A DNA stretch of 59,867 nucleotides from Domibacillus aminovorans. GTDB lineage: Bacteria; Bacillota; Bacilli; Bacillales; Domibacillaceae. The translations under genes were made by a program, and so were the position numbers. Numbering within the stretch: position 1 is the first letter of the stretch; every line of letters begins with the position of its first letter. Shown here one piece after another: positions 25,223 to 34,711 of the stretch. The notes under the pieces were generated by a model that made no database searches, was not told where the DNA came from, and saw only the letters and a program-made list of their open reading frames with translations. The DNA is taken from assembly GCF_001643235.1 (NCBI RefSeq), contig NZ_LQWY01000019.1, positions 1-59,867 on the forward strand. Reading direction: 5' to 3'.

Positions 25223-26621
25223 TCAGGGTGATTGGCCAAGTAGACGAGGTAATACTCCCATTAATTTTTCCCTTGTGAAGGCATCGCTGGAATTCCACTT
25301 TACTGCATCTACTAGATAGGCATGTCCATTTTTAACGGCAGGCAGGCTATGCCATAAGGGGCTCTCCATCAATTCCATTGTAGCTAATTTCGATAATGGG
25401 TTTTCAGGCAATAGCAAAAAAATCCGATCTCCGGCATAATCGGGTATCAAATCTAGCGTTATTTCTTTATAACCTTGTTCTGCATCAATTATTTTTTTTA
25501 CCAGCTCTCCAGGTTGAAATCCGGAAGAATGATAAAGAGAGGTTGGTAGGCCTGTGTATCCCATTACATATAAGCGTCGTCCTCGATCAAATATAAAAAC
25601 TGATGCAGTTTCATTACGTTTTAATAGGGATTGAAGCTGCTGCCACATCATTTCTTCTTTTCTATTAAAGTGTGTAAGCCAATCTTCAGCCTCTTGACTT
25701 TTACCTAGCCACTTACCTAATATTGTAATCCGTTCCTCGAGAGTAGCCCAAGAATTGTGGGTTACTGTAGGAGCTATAGTAGATATTTTTTATATAGTTG
25801 CTCATCAAAATTTGTAAAAATAATTAAGTCCGGTTTTAGTTTGGAGGATTTATTTACATCAATTGGGAATGCTACATCTTGAACATATGGAACAAGATTT
25901 TTATAAATGGACCATACTCTTGCTGGAGTAGCTCCTTAGCATGTTTTATCCGTAGCTCTGTTAAATAATCGAGGGGATTTTGCCCGGTTATTGTTTGGAA
26001 AATTTCCCTGTAGTGCCATTGAGCTACTTGTGCCATACTTGCTAATTGTTTAACCGTTAGTTGCTGATCATAATGTTGTTGTACATATTGAATCGTTTGT
26101 TCCACTGTTTTTGTAGTGTCTATTAATTGTTCTGTTTGAAGCTGATGTTCGAATAACATGCTAAGTAACTCATTGAATAGACTTTGTTGTTTAAAGTAAC
26201 TTTGATTGCCTTCATCACTTTGCAAATTATAAAGCTCCTTGGCAATATGTTTAAATGGTGAAAATGGACGAATGGTATATTCTAGCTGATTAGAAAATAA
26301 TTTATCATTGTAACGAAAAGGCTCCTGCTGACCTAACTGAATGACTGTAAATGTAAGTTGGTAAAAACTAAACTGTTTATCTACATCAGTCAGTTCTATA
26401 ACGGATCCTGGTGTTAGTAACAAAACCTTGCCATTTGTCGCAAAGCATGATTTATCGTCAATCGTTAATGTTCCATTTTCGATATTTATAAAAATAATCA
26501 TGGTATGCTGTAGAGTAACGATACTTTGAAACTTCAAATGCGTCGAGTAAGTAACATAGTCAATCCGAGTTAAATGAAAAAGAAAGGATGAAAAAGGGGA
26601 AATTCTCTTTTGGTTATCCAT
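25223..26621 (-). pseudogene. AraC-type siderophore regulator with binding-protein domain (Btr-like), decayed
   Basis: From 26621 the minus strand encodes an AraC-type protein with a sensing region and HTH (DQQLTVKQLASMAQVAQWHY, TGQNPLDYLTELRIKHAKEL). It then jumps, inside what should be the second helix-turn-helix, to a siderophore-binding-protein segment and soon stops. The lost frame resumes with PDLIIFTNFDEQLYKK, another frameshift, then an intact C-terminal lobe (SVFIDRGRRL-like; LPAVKNGHAYLVDAVKW). This is the layout of Btr/YbbB, in which an AraC domain is fused to a FeuA-like domain. An internal deletion and at least two frameshifts make it non-functional. A Fur box precedes it. Confidence 0.75.
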
Positions 26622-26642
26622 GGTTTCTCTCCTTATTACAAG

Positions 26643-26657
26643 TGAAAACGATTATCA
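26643..26657. promoter_or_regulatory. Fur box upstream of the Btr-like regulator
   Basis: TGAAAACGATTATCA matches 13 of 15 positions of the Fur consensus TGATAATNATTATCA and lies about 20 bases upstream of the start at 26621. Confidence 0.65.
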
Positions 26658-26680
26658 ATTACTATTGTATAAAATAAAAA

Positions 26681-26712
26681 GAGCCACTTCAACTAAAGGT
26701 GAAGTGACTCGT
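26681..26712 (-). terminator. Terminator of the siderophore-binding protein gene
   Basis: Read on the minus strand, GAGTCACTTC and GAAGTGGCTC form a stem with one mismatch, followed by TTTTTATTTT. Confidence 0.65.
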
Positions 26713-26717
26713 TAAAT

Positions 26718-27677
26718 TTATTTTTTTAGCATGGAAGGAAGCTCATCCAATAGCCATTCTCTAGTCGTTGCATCACTAGAACTTTTTTCAATTTCTATCG
26801 TATAGACTTTTCCGTTTTTGACGGCAGGTAGGCTTTTCCATATTGCACTGTCTATCATATCATTTGTAGACTGAATTGCTTCTTCAGATTCTGGAGTAAG
26901 GATAAAAATTCGATCGCCTGCATATTCTGAGAGAAGCTCTAAAGAAATTTCTTCAAATCCTACTCCTTCATCAAGGATTGGCTGGATTTTCTCCCCTGGT
27001 CTAAATCCATTGGGATGGTAAAGAACTTGTGAAAGCCCTGTTGATGCCATGATAAATAATCGGTTTCCTGGATAATAGGTAAACACAGAAGCTGTTTCTC
27101 CTGGCTTCAGGACCTCCTCATCAACAAGCTGTTTCCACATCTTTTCTTCTTTGTTTGCGTAGTTTGCAAGCCAATCTATTGCTTCTTGTTTTTTTCCAAG
27201 TATGTCGCCAAGTTCCATCAGCCGTGTATCAATAGGAGCAAATGTATCTAATACTACAGTTGGAGCAATCTTAGAAAGTTCTTCGTAAACTTTTTCATCA
27301 GGTGTAGCTATGATGATAAGATCAGGATTTAACTCTAAAACTTTTTCTGTATTGATAGGAAATCCAACATCTTCTACATTTTTTACTTGGTCTTCAAATA
27401 CATAATCTGTAATCCAAGAATAGAGAGCACCGACTGGTTCTATATGAAGAGGTAAAAGGTCGCCGTAATTCTCTCCATGATAAACAACACGCTCCGGTGA
27501 AACTGGGATTTCGACCTTATGACCTATATAGTCTTTATAAACCCGCGTTTGGCTAGTCTTTTCCTTAGTTTACACAGAATCATTATTCTCTGTTTCTTTT
27601 GATGTGCTACAAGCAGCCAATGTACTTACTACCAGTAAAACATAAAAGAAAAATACGCTTATTCGCATATTCTTCAT
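26718..27677 (-). pseudogene. Iron-siderophore ABC transporter substrate-binding lipoprotein with one premature stop
   Basis: From the ATG at 27677 the reading is a lipoprotein signal peptide (VSTLAACS, lipobox) followed by a complete FeuA/YclQ-like binding protein of 319 codons, ending LLDELPSMLKK. The only lesion is an in-frame TAA at codon 36 (27570-27572), just after the signal peptide linker. All downstream blocks are intact, including VEIPVSPERVVYHGENYGDL and LELNPDLIIIATPDE. It may be a recent nonsense mutation. A Fur-box-like sequence precedes the start. No permease or ATPase is nearby. It is related to the binding domain of the neighbouring Btr-like pseudogene. Confidence 0.8.
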
Positions 27678-27694
27678 CCTATATTACCTCCAAA

Positions 27695-27709
27695 TCAAAA
27701 TCATTATCT
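27695..27709. promoter_or_regulatory. Fur-box-like site upstream of the binding-protein gene
   Basis: On the minus strand AGATAATGATTTTGA agrees with the Fur consensus at about 12 of 15 positions; it lies 18 bases upstream of the start codon. Confidence 0.55.
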
Positions 27710-27840
27710 ATTGATGATAGAATAGAATAAAAAAATTACCCTTTCAATGGACAAAAATAAACATAGGAATTTTTTTTGTACAAAAACCACTTAGTTGACA
27801 GTACTTAGTGCAGTAAATAGATGGGACTGTTAGTTTAATG

Positions 27841-28214
27841 TGTTCACGAATAATAAATTTCTTTAAAAATAATAAAGTCGTTTAAAACACAATAAAGTTC
27901 TTTAAAAAATTAAAAGCCGACACTGCAACAAACATGTTATTGGTTTTTTTACCAATTAATGTATAATGGATCAGAATAGAGTTATTCAATTTGAGGATAG
28001 ATTACGGAGGTAATACAGATGGCTAAATTTATAGATGACCTTGCTGGTGCAATTTTTGATATTATTAAAAGTTTTTGCTATCTCATTGCTGGTGTATTGA
28101 TTGTAGGAGTACCATTTGTCATAATGACAAAGTTTTTTGAATTAATTAGTTCTATATTTTTCTAATTGGGGCGTTAATTTAAGAAGAAATAAACAACTTT
28201 ATTATCATTACACA
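27841..28214. mobile_element. Possible 374-bp mini-element of subfamily 2 carrying a small membrane protein
   Basis: The right-type end (27841-27912) starts TGTTCACGAATAATAAA and has three near-tandem copies of AATAAAGTTCTTTAAA-like sites at 20-bp period. The left-type end (28168-28214) reads GGGGCGTTAATTTAA..., then AATAAACAACTTTATTATC to a terminal ACA. Both keep the 17-base TGT-to-core spacing. Flanking pentamers (TAATG, CTTGA) do not match, so a simple insertion is not proven. Confidence 0.45.
28019..28165 (+). CDS. Small membrane protein (48 residues)
   Basis: The ATG at 28019 is preceded by GGAGG and by a promoter-like TTGGTT/TATAAT pair. The product has an amphipathic start (AKFIDDLAGAIFDIIKSF) and one hydrophobic span (CYLIAGVLIVGVPFVIM). 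Function unknown; it is flanked on both sides by subfamily-2 repeat ends and would be their only cargo. Confidence 0.5.
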   Translation: MAKFIDDLAGAIFDIIKSFCYLIAGVLIVGVPFVIMTKFFELISSIFF

Positions 28215-28330
28215 CTTGAATTAAAAAATTATATAACATGTAAGCAATTCCTGATTAGAGCTATTTTACAAAAATTAATCATAAATATTAAAATTCATTA
28301 TTTACAATAATAAAGAATCTGTTAAAATAA

Positions 28331-28350
28331 AAGAAACCATTCGGTATCTT
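28331..28350. promoter_or_regulatory. TetR operator, site 1
   Basis: AAGAAACCATTCGGTATCTT is an inverted repeat of the form AAGAWACC-N4-GGTWTCTT just upstream of the TetR gene. Confidence 0.7.
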
Positions 28351-28381
28351 TTGTAGACGACCTTAAAAGGAGGACATTCTT

Positions 28382-28984
28382 ATTAAAAAAGGAGAATTAA
28401 CAAGACAGCATATTATTGCAAAGTCCTCATTCATTTTTAATCAACGAGGCTATATGACTACGTCAATGAATGACATTATAAAAGAAACTGGTATACAGAA
28501 AGGCGGGATTTATCGTCATTTTAAAGATAAAGAACAACTAATGATCGAAGCTTTTCAATTCTCTGTACAAATAATGCACCAACACTTTGTAAAAATGGTG
28601 GAACCTTGTAAAGATACAAAAGAAAAGTTAAATGCGTTTGTAGAGGCTTTCTTCGATTTAAGTAAAAATAAACCTATTGTTGGAGGGTGTCCAATTTTCA
28701 ACGCTGCGACCGAAATGGATGATTTGGAAGGTAATACTTTTATAGACTACATTGATCAAGCAATGGATAACCTCAAGGATTTTCTTTCCAATATTATTCA
28801 TAAAGGTTTACAATCTAATGAGTTGAAAGAATTTGTAAACCCCAATGAGGCAAGTATATTCATCATCTCAATATTGGAAGGTGCGCTCGTTTTATATAAA
28901 CTAAAAAAAGATGAACAAATTATTACATCCATTCATCATTATTTAAATCATTACTTTTCAACAATTTTTCACGAACGGCAGTAG
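28382..28984 (+). CDS. TetR-family regulator with an apparent ATT start codon
   Basis: The reading continues upstream of the first ATG (28454) through KKGELTRQHIIAKSSFIFNQ, which is the indispensable first helix of a TetR DNA-binding domain. The only sensibly placed start for it is ATT at 28382, eight bases after AAGGAGG. An ATG-to-ATT change is therefore likely; the product may be made at low level or not at all. HTH: TTSMNDIIKETGIQKGGIYR. The C-terminal ligand domain is helical. Identical operators lie on both sides of the gene, so it should control itself and the dihydrolipoyl dehydrogenase. Confidence 0.7.
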   Translation: MKKGELTRQHIIAKSSFIFNQRGYMTTSMNDIIKETGIQKGGIYRHFKDKEQLMIEAFQFSVQIMHQHFVKMVEPCKDTKEKLNAFVEAFFDLSKNKPIVGGCPIFNAATEMDDLEGNTFIDYIDQAMDNLKDFLSNIIHKGLQSNELKEFVNPNEASIFIISILEGALVLYKLKKDEQIITSIHHYLNHYFSTIFHERQ

Positions 28985-28999
28985 AGCCGTCTTTTTTTA
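28975..28999 (+). terminator. Terminator at the 3' end of the TetR gene
   Basis: ACGGC-AGTAGA-GCCGT followed by CTTTTTTT, overlapping the last codons. Confidence 0.7.
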
Positions 29000-29007
29000 A
29001 AATAAAA

Positions 29008-29027
29008 AAGATACCAATCGGTCTCTT
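29008..29027. promoter_or_regulatory. TetR operator, site 2
   Basis: AAGATACCAATCGGTCTCTT repeats the AAGA-ACC-N4-GGT-TCTT palindrome of site 1 and lies between the TetR gene and lpd, in the lpd promoter region. Confidence 0.7.
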
Positions 29028-29097
29028 TTTGAAAATTTGAAATTAAGATTATAGCTGAATATTTTATCAATCTGCATTATATGGAGGAATAAATAAA

Positions 29098-30486
29098 ATG
29101 TTAAGTAATTTTACTATCGAAACAGATACACTCGTCATCGGTTCAGGTCCTGGAGGATACGTAGCCGCGATTCGAGCAGCACAAACTGGTCAAAAAGTGG
29201 TGATTATTGAAAGGGATAAATTAGGTGGTGTTTGTTCGAATATTGGATGTATCCCATCAAAAGCATTGATTTCCGTCGGTCATCGCTTTGAGCAAATAAT
29301 ACATTCTAATGACATCGGTATTATAGCTTCAAAAATTAGATTAGATTTTACAAAAGCACAAGCGTTCAAAGACAGCATAGTTAAAAAGTTAACTGGCGGT
29401 GTGGAATATTTATTAAAAAGTAATAAAGTTGAGATCGTTAAAGGTGAAGCCTACTTCGCAAACGTAAATACTGTACGTGTAATGAGCGGAAATTCAGCTC
29501 AAAATTATATATTCAAAAATGTTATTTTAGCAACAGGTGCCCGACCGATAGAAATTCCAGCATTTAAATTCACTGAACGTGTAATTAACTCAACCGGTGC
29601 TCTTGTGCTTAAAGAGGTTCCAAATAAACTTGTAGTAATCGGCGGCGGCTACATAGGTACTGAGTTAGGTTCTGCCTACGCCAATCTTGGCTCACAAGTA
29701 ACAATTATTGAGGGTGGAGAAGATATTTTAACCGGCTTTGAAAAACAAATGACACAAATCGTTAAAAAAGGACTTAAAAAGAAAGGAGTTGAAATAATCA
29801 CAGGCGCATCTGCTAAAAGTGCAAAGGAAAACGAAAATGGCGTAATTATTACTTTTGAAGCCGATGGCGAAGAGAAGCAAATTGAGGCAAATTACATATT
29901 AGTAACCGTAGGTCGTCGTCCAAACACGGATGAAATAGGTCTTCAAGAAATCGGTATCAAATTCGGTGAGCGCGGCTTAATCAATGTTGACAGACAATGC
30001 CGTACTAACATTCCAAATATTTATGCGATAGGCGATATTATAGCCGGTCCACAGCTTGCTCACAAAGCCTCATACGAAGGTAAAGTTGCTGCCGAAGCGA
30101 TTGCTGGAAAAAAATCAATTGTAGACTACTTAGCTATCCCAGCTGTATGTTTCACAGATCCGGAGTTAGCTACCGTAGGTTACTCTGAAGAACAAGCCAA
30201 AGCTGAAAATTTAGAAGTAAAAGTTGCGAAATTCCCCTTTGCTTTAAATGGTCATGCATTAACTCTAGGCATGACAGATGGTTTCATAAAACTTATTGCT
30301 CGTAAAGAAGATGATCTATTAATAGGTGCCCAAATTGTTGGTGTTGGTGCATCTAATATAATCGCTGAAATAGGCTTAGCTATTGAGGCTGGTCTAACAG
30401 CTAAAGATATAGCTCTAACAATCCATGTTCATCCTACTTTAGGTGAAATGGCTATGGAATCAATAGAAAATGAAAGAAAGGAGTAA
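29098..30486 (+). CDS. Dihydrolipoyl dehydrogenase (stand-alone copy)
   Basis: The 462-residue flavoprotein has the FAD motif GSGPGGY (15-21), the redox disulfide [13 protein letters not shown] (C46 and C51), an NAD motif [11 protein letters not shown] near 180 and the C-terminal active-site pair in HVHPTLGE. It oxidises protein-bound dihydrolipoamide with NAD. Here no E1 or E2 genes accompany it; instead a TetR gene with twin operators precedes it. That points to an induced, special-purpose reductase, for example in oxidative, metal or electrophile stress. A broken DMT exporter follows after five bases and probably was its operon partner. Confidence 0.9.
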   Translation: MLSNFTIETDTLVIGSGPGGYVAAIRAAQTGQKVVIIERDKLGGVCSNIGCIPSKALISVGHRFEQIIHSNDIGIIASKIRLDFTKAQAFKDSIVKKLTGGVEYLLKSNKVEIVKGEAYFANVNTVRVMSGNSAQNYIFKNVILATGARPIEIPAFKFTERVINSTGALVLKEVPNKLVVIGGGYIGTELGSAYANLGSQVTIIEGGEDILTGFEKQMTQIVKKGLKKKGVEIITGASAKSAKENENGVIITFEADGEEKQIEANYILVTVGRRPNTDEIGLQEIGIKFGERGLINVDRQCRTNIPNIYAIGDIIAGPQLAHKASYEGKVAAEAIAGKKSIVDYLAIPAVCFTDPELATVGYSEEQAKAENLEVKVAKFPFALNGHALTLGMTDGFIKLIARKEDDLLIGAQIVGVGASNIIAEIGLAIEAGLTAKDIALTIHVHPTLGEMAMESIENERKE

Positions 30487-30491
30487 TCTAA

Positions 30492-30907
30492 ATGTCTCTA
30501 TCTCTATATTTACCAATTGTCCTCGCCGTGTTGTCGTTCGTTTTATAAAATATCTTTCAAAAAACTATAGCTCCCAACGCCGACCCATATCTGTCTCTTA
30601 TAGTTACATATAATGTCGCCGGGATAACAGCTACCATTGCTTATTTTGTGTCAAAAGGCGGTTCAATAAGTGTTTTTCAGGATTTTCGGCAACTAAACTG
30701 GGCCACCTTTGCGTTGGGGTTTGCCGTTGTTGTATTGAACTCGGCTTCCTGTTTGTTTACCGCAGCGGCTAGAATATCAGCGTAGCCAGCCTGCTTGTTA
30801 ATATTGCTGTAGCCCTGATATTAATCCCTGTTGGCCTGCTTTTCTTTCGGGAACATATTGCTCCAGCTAATTACATAGGTATTGTTCCTTTTATTTTGCA
30901 TATGTGA
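30492..30907 (+). pseudogene. EamA/DMT-family exporter, decayed
   Basis: Starting five bases after lpd, the readings MSLSLYLPIVLAVLSFVL (stop), APNADPYLSLIVTYNVAGIT, NWATFALGFAVVVLNSAS and, in another frame, SVASLLVNIAVALILIPVG then FREHIAPANYIGI form one small DMT transporter of about 140 residues. It carries one nonsense codon and at least one frameshift. The tight spacing suggests it was cotranscribed with lpd. Confidence 0.65.
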
Positions 30908-30914
30908 ATTAAGT

Positions 30915-30946
30915 AGAAAAAGGAACAATATTTTGTTCCTTTTTCT
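30915..30946. terminator. Bidirectional terminator
   Basis: AGAAAAAGGAACAA and TTGTTCCTTTTTCT form a perfect 14-bp stem with a 4-base loop, between the DMT remnant and the convergent TDT gene. Confidence 0.8.
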
Positions 30947-30951
30947 GATGA

Positions 30952-31956
30952 TTATGCTTTTAGAAGTTCACCTTTGAAAAGATAAATTAAAGTACGAACA
31001 AATATAACTGCTAGTACTATAGTGAGCACAAGGAGGCTAATAGCAGCTATTGCTTTTAGCGGCCACGTATTTACATGTGCTGCATATTTAAATGCTGCAA
31101 TAACTACAGCAGCCATTGGAAAGCTTACTGCCCACCAAGATGTACCGAAAGGCAGTCGTCTTTTAAATACCTTTCCAAAAAGAACAATTCCTAAAAATAA
31201 TCCAAAATAAAATAATATTGAGGCAAACATATCAACGTCTTTAATAATGTTTGTATATGCCAAGAAACCTACTCCAAACGGTGCAATTAAAACCATTAGT
31301 GAAGGGGTTAATTTTTCAGGCATAGGATCGTGATGCATCAAGCGTGAGAAAATTAAAACGAAAAACACGAGCGCTAATATACCTCCTACTGCAAAGCCAA
31401 ATAAATTTATTTCCTCGCTCCAAGGAAATGGCATTGTGCCACCTGCAACAGCTATATCAAGTGTTCCTACACCTGGAATTAGCCAGGCAGGTGTAGCATG
31501 AAGGATTTCTTGTTTTTGATTCATCAGGCGATGAACAATGATAAAAGCTAAAACTATGGTAAGAATTGTCCCAGTAACCCATACTATTTCAGAAAGCGCT
31601 TTGCTATAGGGTGCAATAACTGAGGAAAGTAGCAGGATTGCAATTGCTATTGTCCCAAAGAAATTGCCGAGTATTGGATTCTTAAATTCTTCAATAACTT
31701 TTTGTGGATACTTAAAAAGTTTCATTATATAAGAAATGCTTAATACGATAAAAATGATAACAGCTAAGGCTCCAATTAACTCACCAATAAGTGCATATGT
31801 TCCGAATAGTTCATGAGACCATCTCCATGCTAGGGCGAGCCCCGATATCCCCATTACAGAACCAAATAAGTTTACAGGCAAGAATTGCAGTGTACTTTGT
31901 TTACTGGCTGTTAGTTCATCACTCATTACATAATCGTTTTTTGAATAGACACCCAT
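30952..31956 (-). CDS. TDT/SLAC1-family transporter (TehA-like)
   Basis: The 334-residue protein has ten hydrophobic helices and opens with LQFLPVNLFGSVMGISGLAL, typical of tellurite-resistance/dicarboxylate (TDT) transporters and SLAC1 anion channels. Other family blocks are TPAWLIPGVGTLDIAVAG and LPFGTSWWAVSFPMAA. Bacillus relatives export sulfite or small organic anions or confer tellurite tolerance; the substrate is unknown. A LysR-type gene lies 258 bases upstream on the same strand and may control it. Confidence 0.8.
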   Translation of the reverse strand: MGVYSKNDYVMSDELTASKQSTLQFLPVNLFGSVMGISGLALAWRWSHELFGTYALIGELIGALAVIIFIVLSISYIMKLFKYPQKVIEEFKNPILGNFFGTIAIAILLLSSVIAPYSKALSEIVWVTGTILTIVLAFIIVHRLMNQKQEILHATPAWLIPGVGTLDIAVAGGTMPFPWSEEINLFGFAVGGILALVFFVLIFSRLMHHDPMPEKLTPSLMVLIAPFGVGFLAYTNIIKDVDMFASILFYFGLFLGIVLFGKVFKRRLPFGTSWWAVSFPMAAVVIAAFKYAAHVNTWPLKAIAAISLLVLTIVLAVIFVRTLIYLFKGELLKA

Positions 31957-32214
31957 TTTTCCTCACTCCTAATAATTCTAAATTTAATACTAGCAATCTT
32001 ATCATTAATTTATAGTTGCCCAATGATGTTCACTAATATGTGACTGAATTATAAATGAGAGGGATCTATATAACAATATTATGTTTTCAATAATAACGAT
32101 AGATAATTTCTATCATAAAACTATATGTTAGCTTATGAATCCCTTATGAGATAATCAGTAATTCCTGTACAGCCTGTTTATCTCACGAAGGAATATTCTG
32201 CAAAAATTCAGCCT

Positions 32215-33135
32215 TCATCCAATTGCATCACAATTTATTGGTTCTTTTAAATTCAAGCTTTTGACGTGATCTGTCAACAAATCTATAAAATGCCGGGCTG
32301 CAAATCCAATATATTTATCTTTGTGAATAACAATACCAACCTGCCTGCAAATCGTTGGATTTACAATTTTAATCATTTTTAATTTAGATGTATCATTAAG
32401 ATTTAATAATGTTTTGGATAAAATTGTTGCTCCTGCCCCAGCCCGTACTAAGCTGATTATAGATTCAAAAGTATTCGTTTCTATATGGGGCTGTATTTTA
32501 AATCCTATAGAGTTACATGTAATATCAACTAATATTCTACACTGATGGGTTTGTGGAAACATAATAATAGGTATCTTATTTATTTCTGCAAAATCAATCT
32601 CCTCCTTACTGGCTAAAGGATGAGTATCAGGTACAGTTAAGAAGAATTCTTCACGGTATAAAGGTATAGTGGTAACTCTTTCATCGGCATGAATAGGTAT
32701 AATCGTGACTGCTAAATCGATCTCATTTTTTAAAACACGTTCATAAAGATCATCTACGCCCACGAGTTTTATTTGAATATCAGGATACTTATAGTGAAAA
32801 TTCAGTAATTGTAATGAAGCAAGGTGATTTATTTCTCCTGGTAACGCTCCAATCGCAAGTTTCCCTCTTTTCATTTTCTGAAGCTCCCGAATTTTTTCTG
32901 AAGCACATTTTAAGTTGCTAAAGATATTAGTGCATTGCTCTTGCAACAATAATCCTGCCTCAGTAATGGCGATTTTCTTTCCTATCCGATCAAATAAAGG
33001 CATTCCTACTTCGCCTTCCAATGCTTTAATTTGATGACTAAGTGTAGGCTGTGTAATGCCTAGTTTTTCAGCAGCCCGGGTAAAGTGTAACTCCTCACAA
33101 ATTGCCATAAAATATTCTAGTTGTCTGAATTCCAT
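32215..33135 (-). CDS. LysR-type transcriptional regulator
   Basis: About 306 residues from the ATG at 33135. The winged HTH reads MEFRQLEYFMAICEELHFTR, then AAEKLGITQPTLSHQIKALE. The C-terminal effector domain has the two-lobed form of CysL/CynR-like regulators. It lies upstream of the TehA-like transporter on the same strand and is its likely activator; the inducer is unknown. Confidence 0.85.
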   Translation of the reverse strand: MEFRQLEYFMAICEELHFTRAAEKLGITQPTLSHQIKALEGEVGMPLFDRIGKKIAITEAGLLLQEQCTNIFSNLKCASEKIRELQKMKRGKLAIGALPGEINHLASLQLLNFHYKYPDIQIKLVGVDDLYERVLKNEIDLAVTIIPIHADERVTTIPLYREEFFLTVPDTHPLASKEEIDFAEINKIPIIMFPQTHQCRILVDITCNSIGFKIQPHIETNTFESIISLVRAGAGATILSKTLLNLNDTSKLKMIKIVNPTICRQVGIVIHKDKYIGFAARHFIDLLTDHVKSLNLKEPINCDAIG

Positions 33136-33507
33136 CCTGATCAACCTCATTCTAATTATAATTGGTATTGTTTTTAATGTTTAAAGGCAAAAAACTATTG
33201 ATTTGTTACATAATTCCAAAATAATTCAAAATTCAATATAATATAAAGGCTTTATAGGGTATTAAAACATAAAAGATAAAGGATGGGTAGCATTACTTTC
33301 TTATGGATAACTCCAATTTAAGATCCACTTTCTACCGGTTTCTATAACAAAGATTCTTTAGCTTTAAGGCTTATAAAATCGGATATTTCATGCTTTTTTT
33401 GCCGACATTATTCTGTTCACGCTTAAAATCGCCAAGTGTAAACTTGAAATAAAGTCACGATGTTTAAAAAAGATGCGATATTTAAAATAAAGTCGTACCG
33501 TTTATAA

Positions 33508-33588
33508 ATTATCAAGACCTAAAATGTAAAAAGTCATAAAAAATAATGGGTGGTACATATTAGTTATGAATAATATGTACCACCCATT
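33508..33588. repeat. TTATCAAGACCTAAA tag plus long hairpin, copy 1
   Basis: The tag at about 33508 is followed 20 bases on by a perfect 18-bp stem (33545-33562 with 33571-33588) built on AATGGGTGGTACATATTA. A second copy at 58252-58332 keeps the tag and the TACATATT core but has different, compensating outer arms. Confidence 0.55.
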
Positions 33589-33597
33589 TACTTCTTG

Positions 33598-33623
33598 TTC
33601 AACAAACGTGCCCGATTGTTGAA
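33598..33623. repeat. TTCAACAA palindromic repeat, copy 1
   Basis: TTCAACAAACG and CGATTGTTGAA pair around TGCC, followed by GAACATTG. The related copy is at 47352-47377. Confidence 0.5.
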
Positions 33624-33665
33624 GAACATTGCCTAAACCTTATTAAAGAAAAACACCCTGTTCGC

Positions 33666-34580
33666 TCAACAAGTAGTCTCCCCATATGACCAGTCTCTTG
33701 CATGTTTCAAAGTAATATCGATAAACATTGATAAAGCTGGGGAAATCCACTTGTTTTTATGATAAGCGACTTGGGAGAAAGTCTGTTTAAAGCCACCAAC
33801 GCAGGGAATAATCTTTAACCTTCCTTCCTTGATTTCATCATTTACTGTCATTAAAGGTAAACAAGCAATACCAAGCCCACTCATTACACAACGTTTTATC
33901 GCTTCAATACTCCAAAGCTCCATCGTGTGGGAAGGTACAATTCCCCGTTCTCCAAGGTATTCTTCAAACATCGTTCGATAACTGCATTCTTTCTCGTTCG
34001 CAATCAAACACTCGCTTATCTTTTGATTTTCATAGCTTTTATCTAAAATACTCAGTGAACAGTCAGGGCTTCCAACAAGGACAAAAGGTTCGTCCAATAA
34101 CGAATGGACGATTAAATCTGAATCCTGCAACTGTGACAACATGACAAATGCAATATCTGCACTACCATTAAGTATTGCTCTCTTGTTATCTCCGCAGGTG
34201 GCGTTACTTAAACTGATGCTTACATGAGGAAACTTCTTTCTATATTCTCTTAATATTGGTTCTAGTCGGTATACCGTTAGAGATTCCGGAGCCGCAATCT
34301 TTAACTCCCCTCTCATATCCTCTCCATCACTGGTAATGCTTTCGATCTTTCCATAGGTATCTAAAATTTCTTGAGTATAGGGCAACAAATTCTTGCCAAT
34401 ATCAGTCAATCTTACCTTTCGACCCATCCGATCAAACAGAGGTGCGCCTAAATGTTCTTCAAGCGCCTGAATATGAGAAGTCACCGTGGATTGAGTGTAA
34501 CCTAAATGTTCTGCTGCTTGTGTGAAGCTACCCGTTTCAATGACCTTTTTAAACGTAACAAAATGGCGTATTTCCATCAT
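33666..34580 (-). CDS. LysR-type transcriptional regulator
   Basis: The 304-residue protein has the HTH MEIRHFVTFKKVIETGSFTQ then AAEHLGYTQSTVTSHIQALE, and an effector domain with ESLTVYRLEPILREY. It is divergent from a thioesterase remnant and the MFS gene, the usual arrangement of a LysR gene and its target. The 130-base gap contains AT-rich partial dyads (TTAATTAATTACGAGTTAAT) that may be its binding site. Confidence 0.85.
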   Translation of the reverse strand: MMEIRHFVTFKKVIETGSFTQAAEHLGYTQSTVTSHIQALEEHLGAPLFDRMGRKVRLTDIGKNLLPYTQEILDTYGKIESITSDGEDMRGELKIAAPESLTVYRLEPILREYRKKFPHVSISLSNATCGDNKRAILNGSADIAFVMLSQLQDSDLIVHSLLDEPFVLVGSPDCSLSILDKSYENQKISECLIANEKECSYRTMFEEYLGERGIVPSHTMELWSIEAIKRCVMSGLGIACLPLMTVNDEIKEGRLKIIPCVGGFKQTFSQVAYHKNKWISPALSMFIDITLKHARDWSYGETTC

Positions 34581-34711
34581 TTCACCAACTTTTATTTTAT
34601 TCTTACGTCTATAGTATCAAAAAAATCAATAGATAAATTCACAAATTTCAATTTTACTAATAATTAATTACGAGTTAATGTTAAGAAAAATAGAAAATAG
34701 GAGGATATTAT

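Larger units (their letters stand above)
33136..33665. other. Intergenic region with right-type end R0 and two palindromes
   Basis: Holds R0 (33437-33505), a hairpin (33545-33588) and the TTCAACAA palindrome (33598-33623). No coding sequence seen. Confidence 0.5.

Noticed and set aside
27841-27912. Short CRISPR array (20-bp periodic repeats)
   Set aside because: The three units are contiguous and degenerate without spacers, and no cas genes are present.
29098-30486. Dihydrolipoyl dehydrogenase as the redox partner of the lipoyl-like domain in the Hsp70-like protein
   Set aside because: That domain lacks the lysine needed for lipo-attachment, and the genes are 5 kb apart under separate control.
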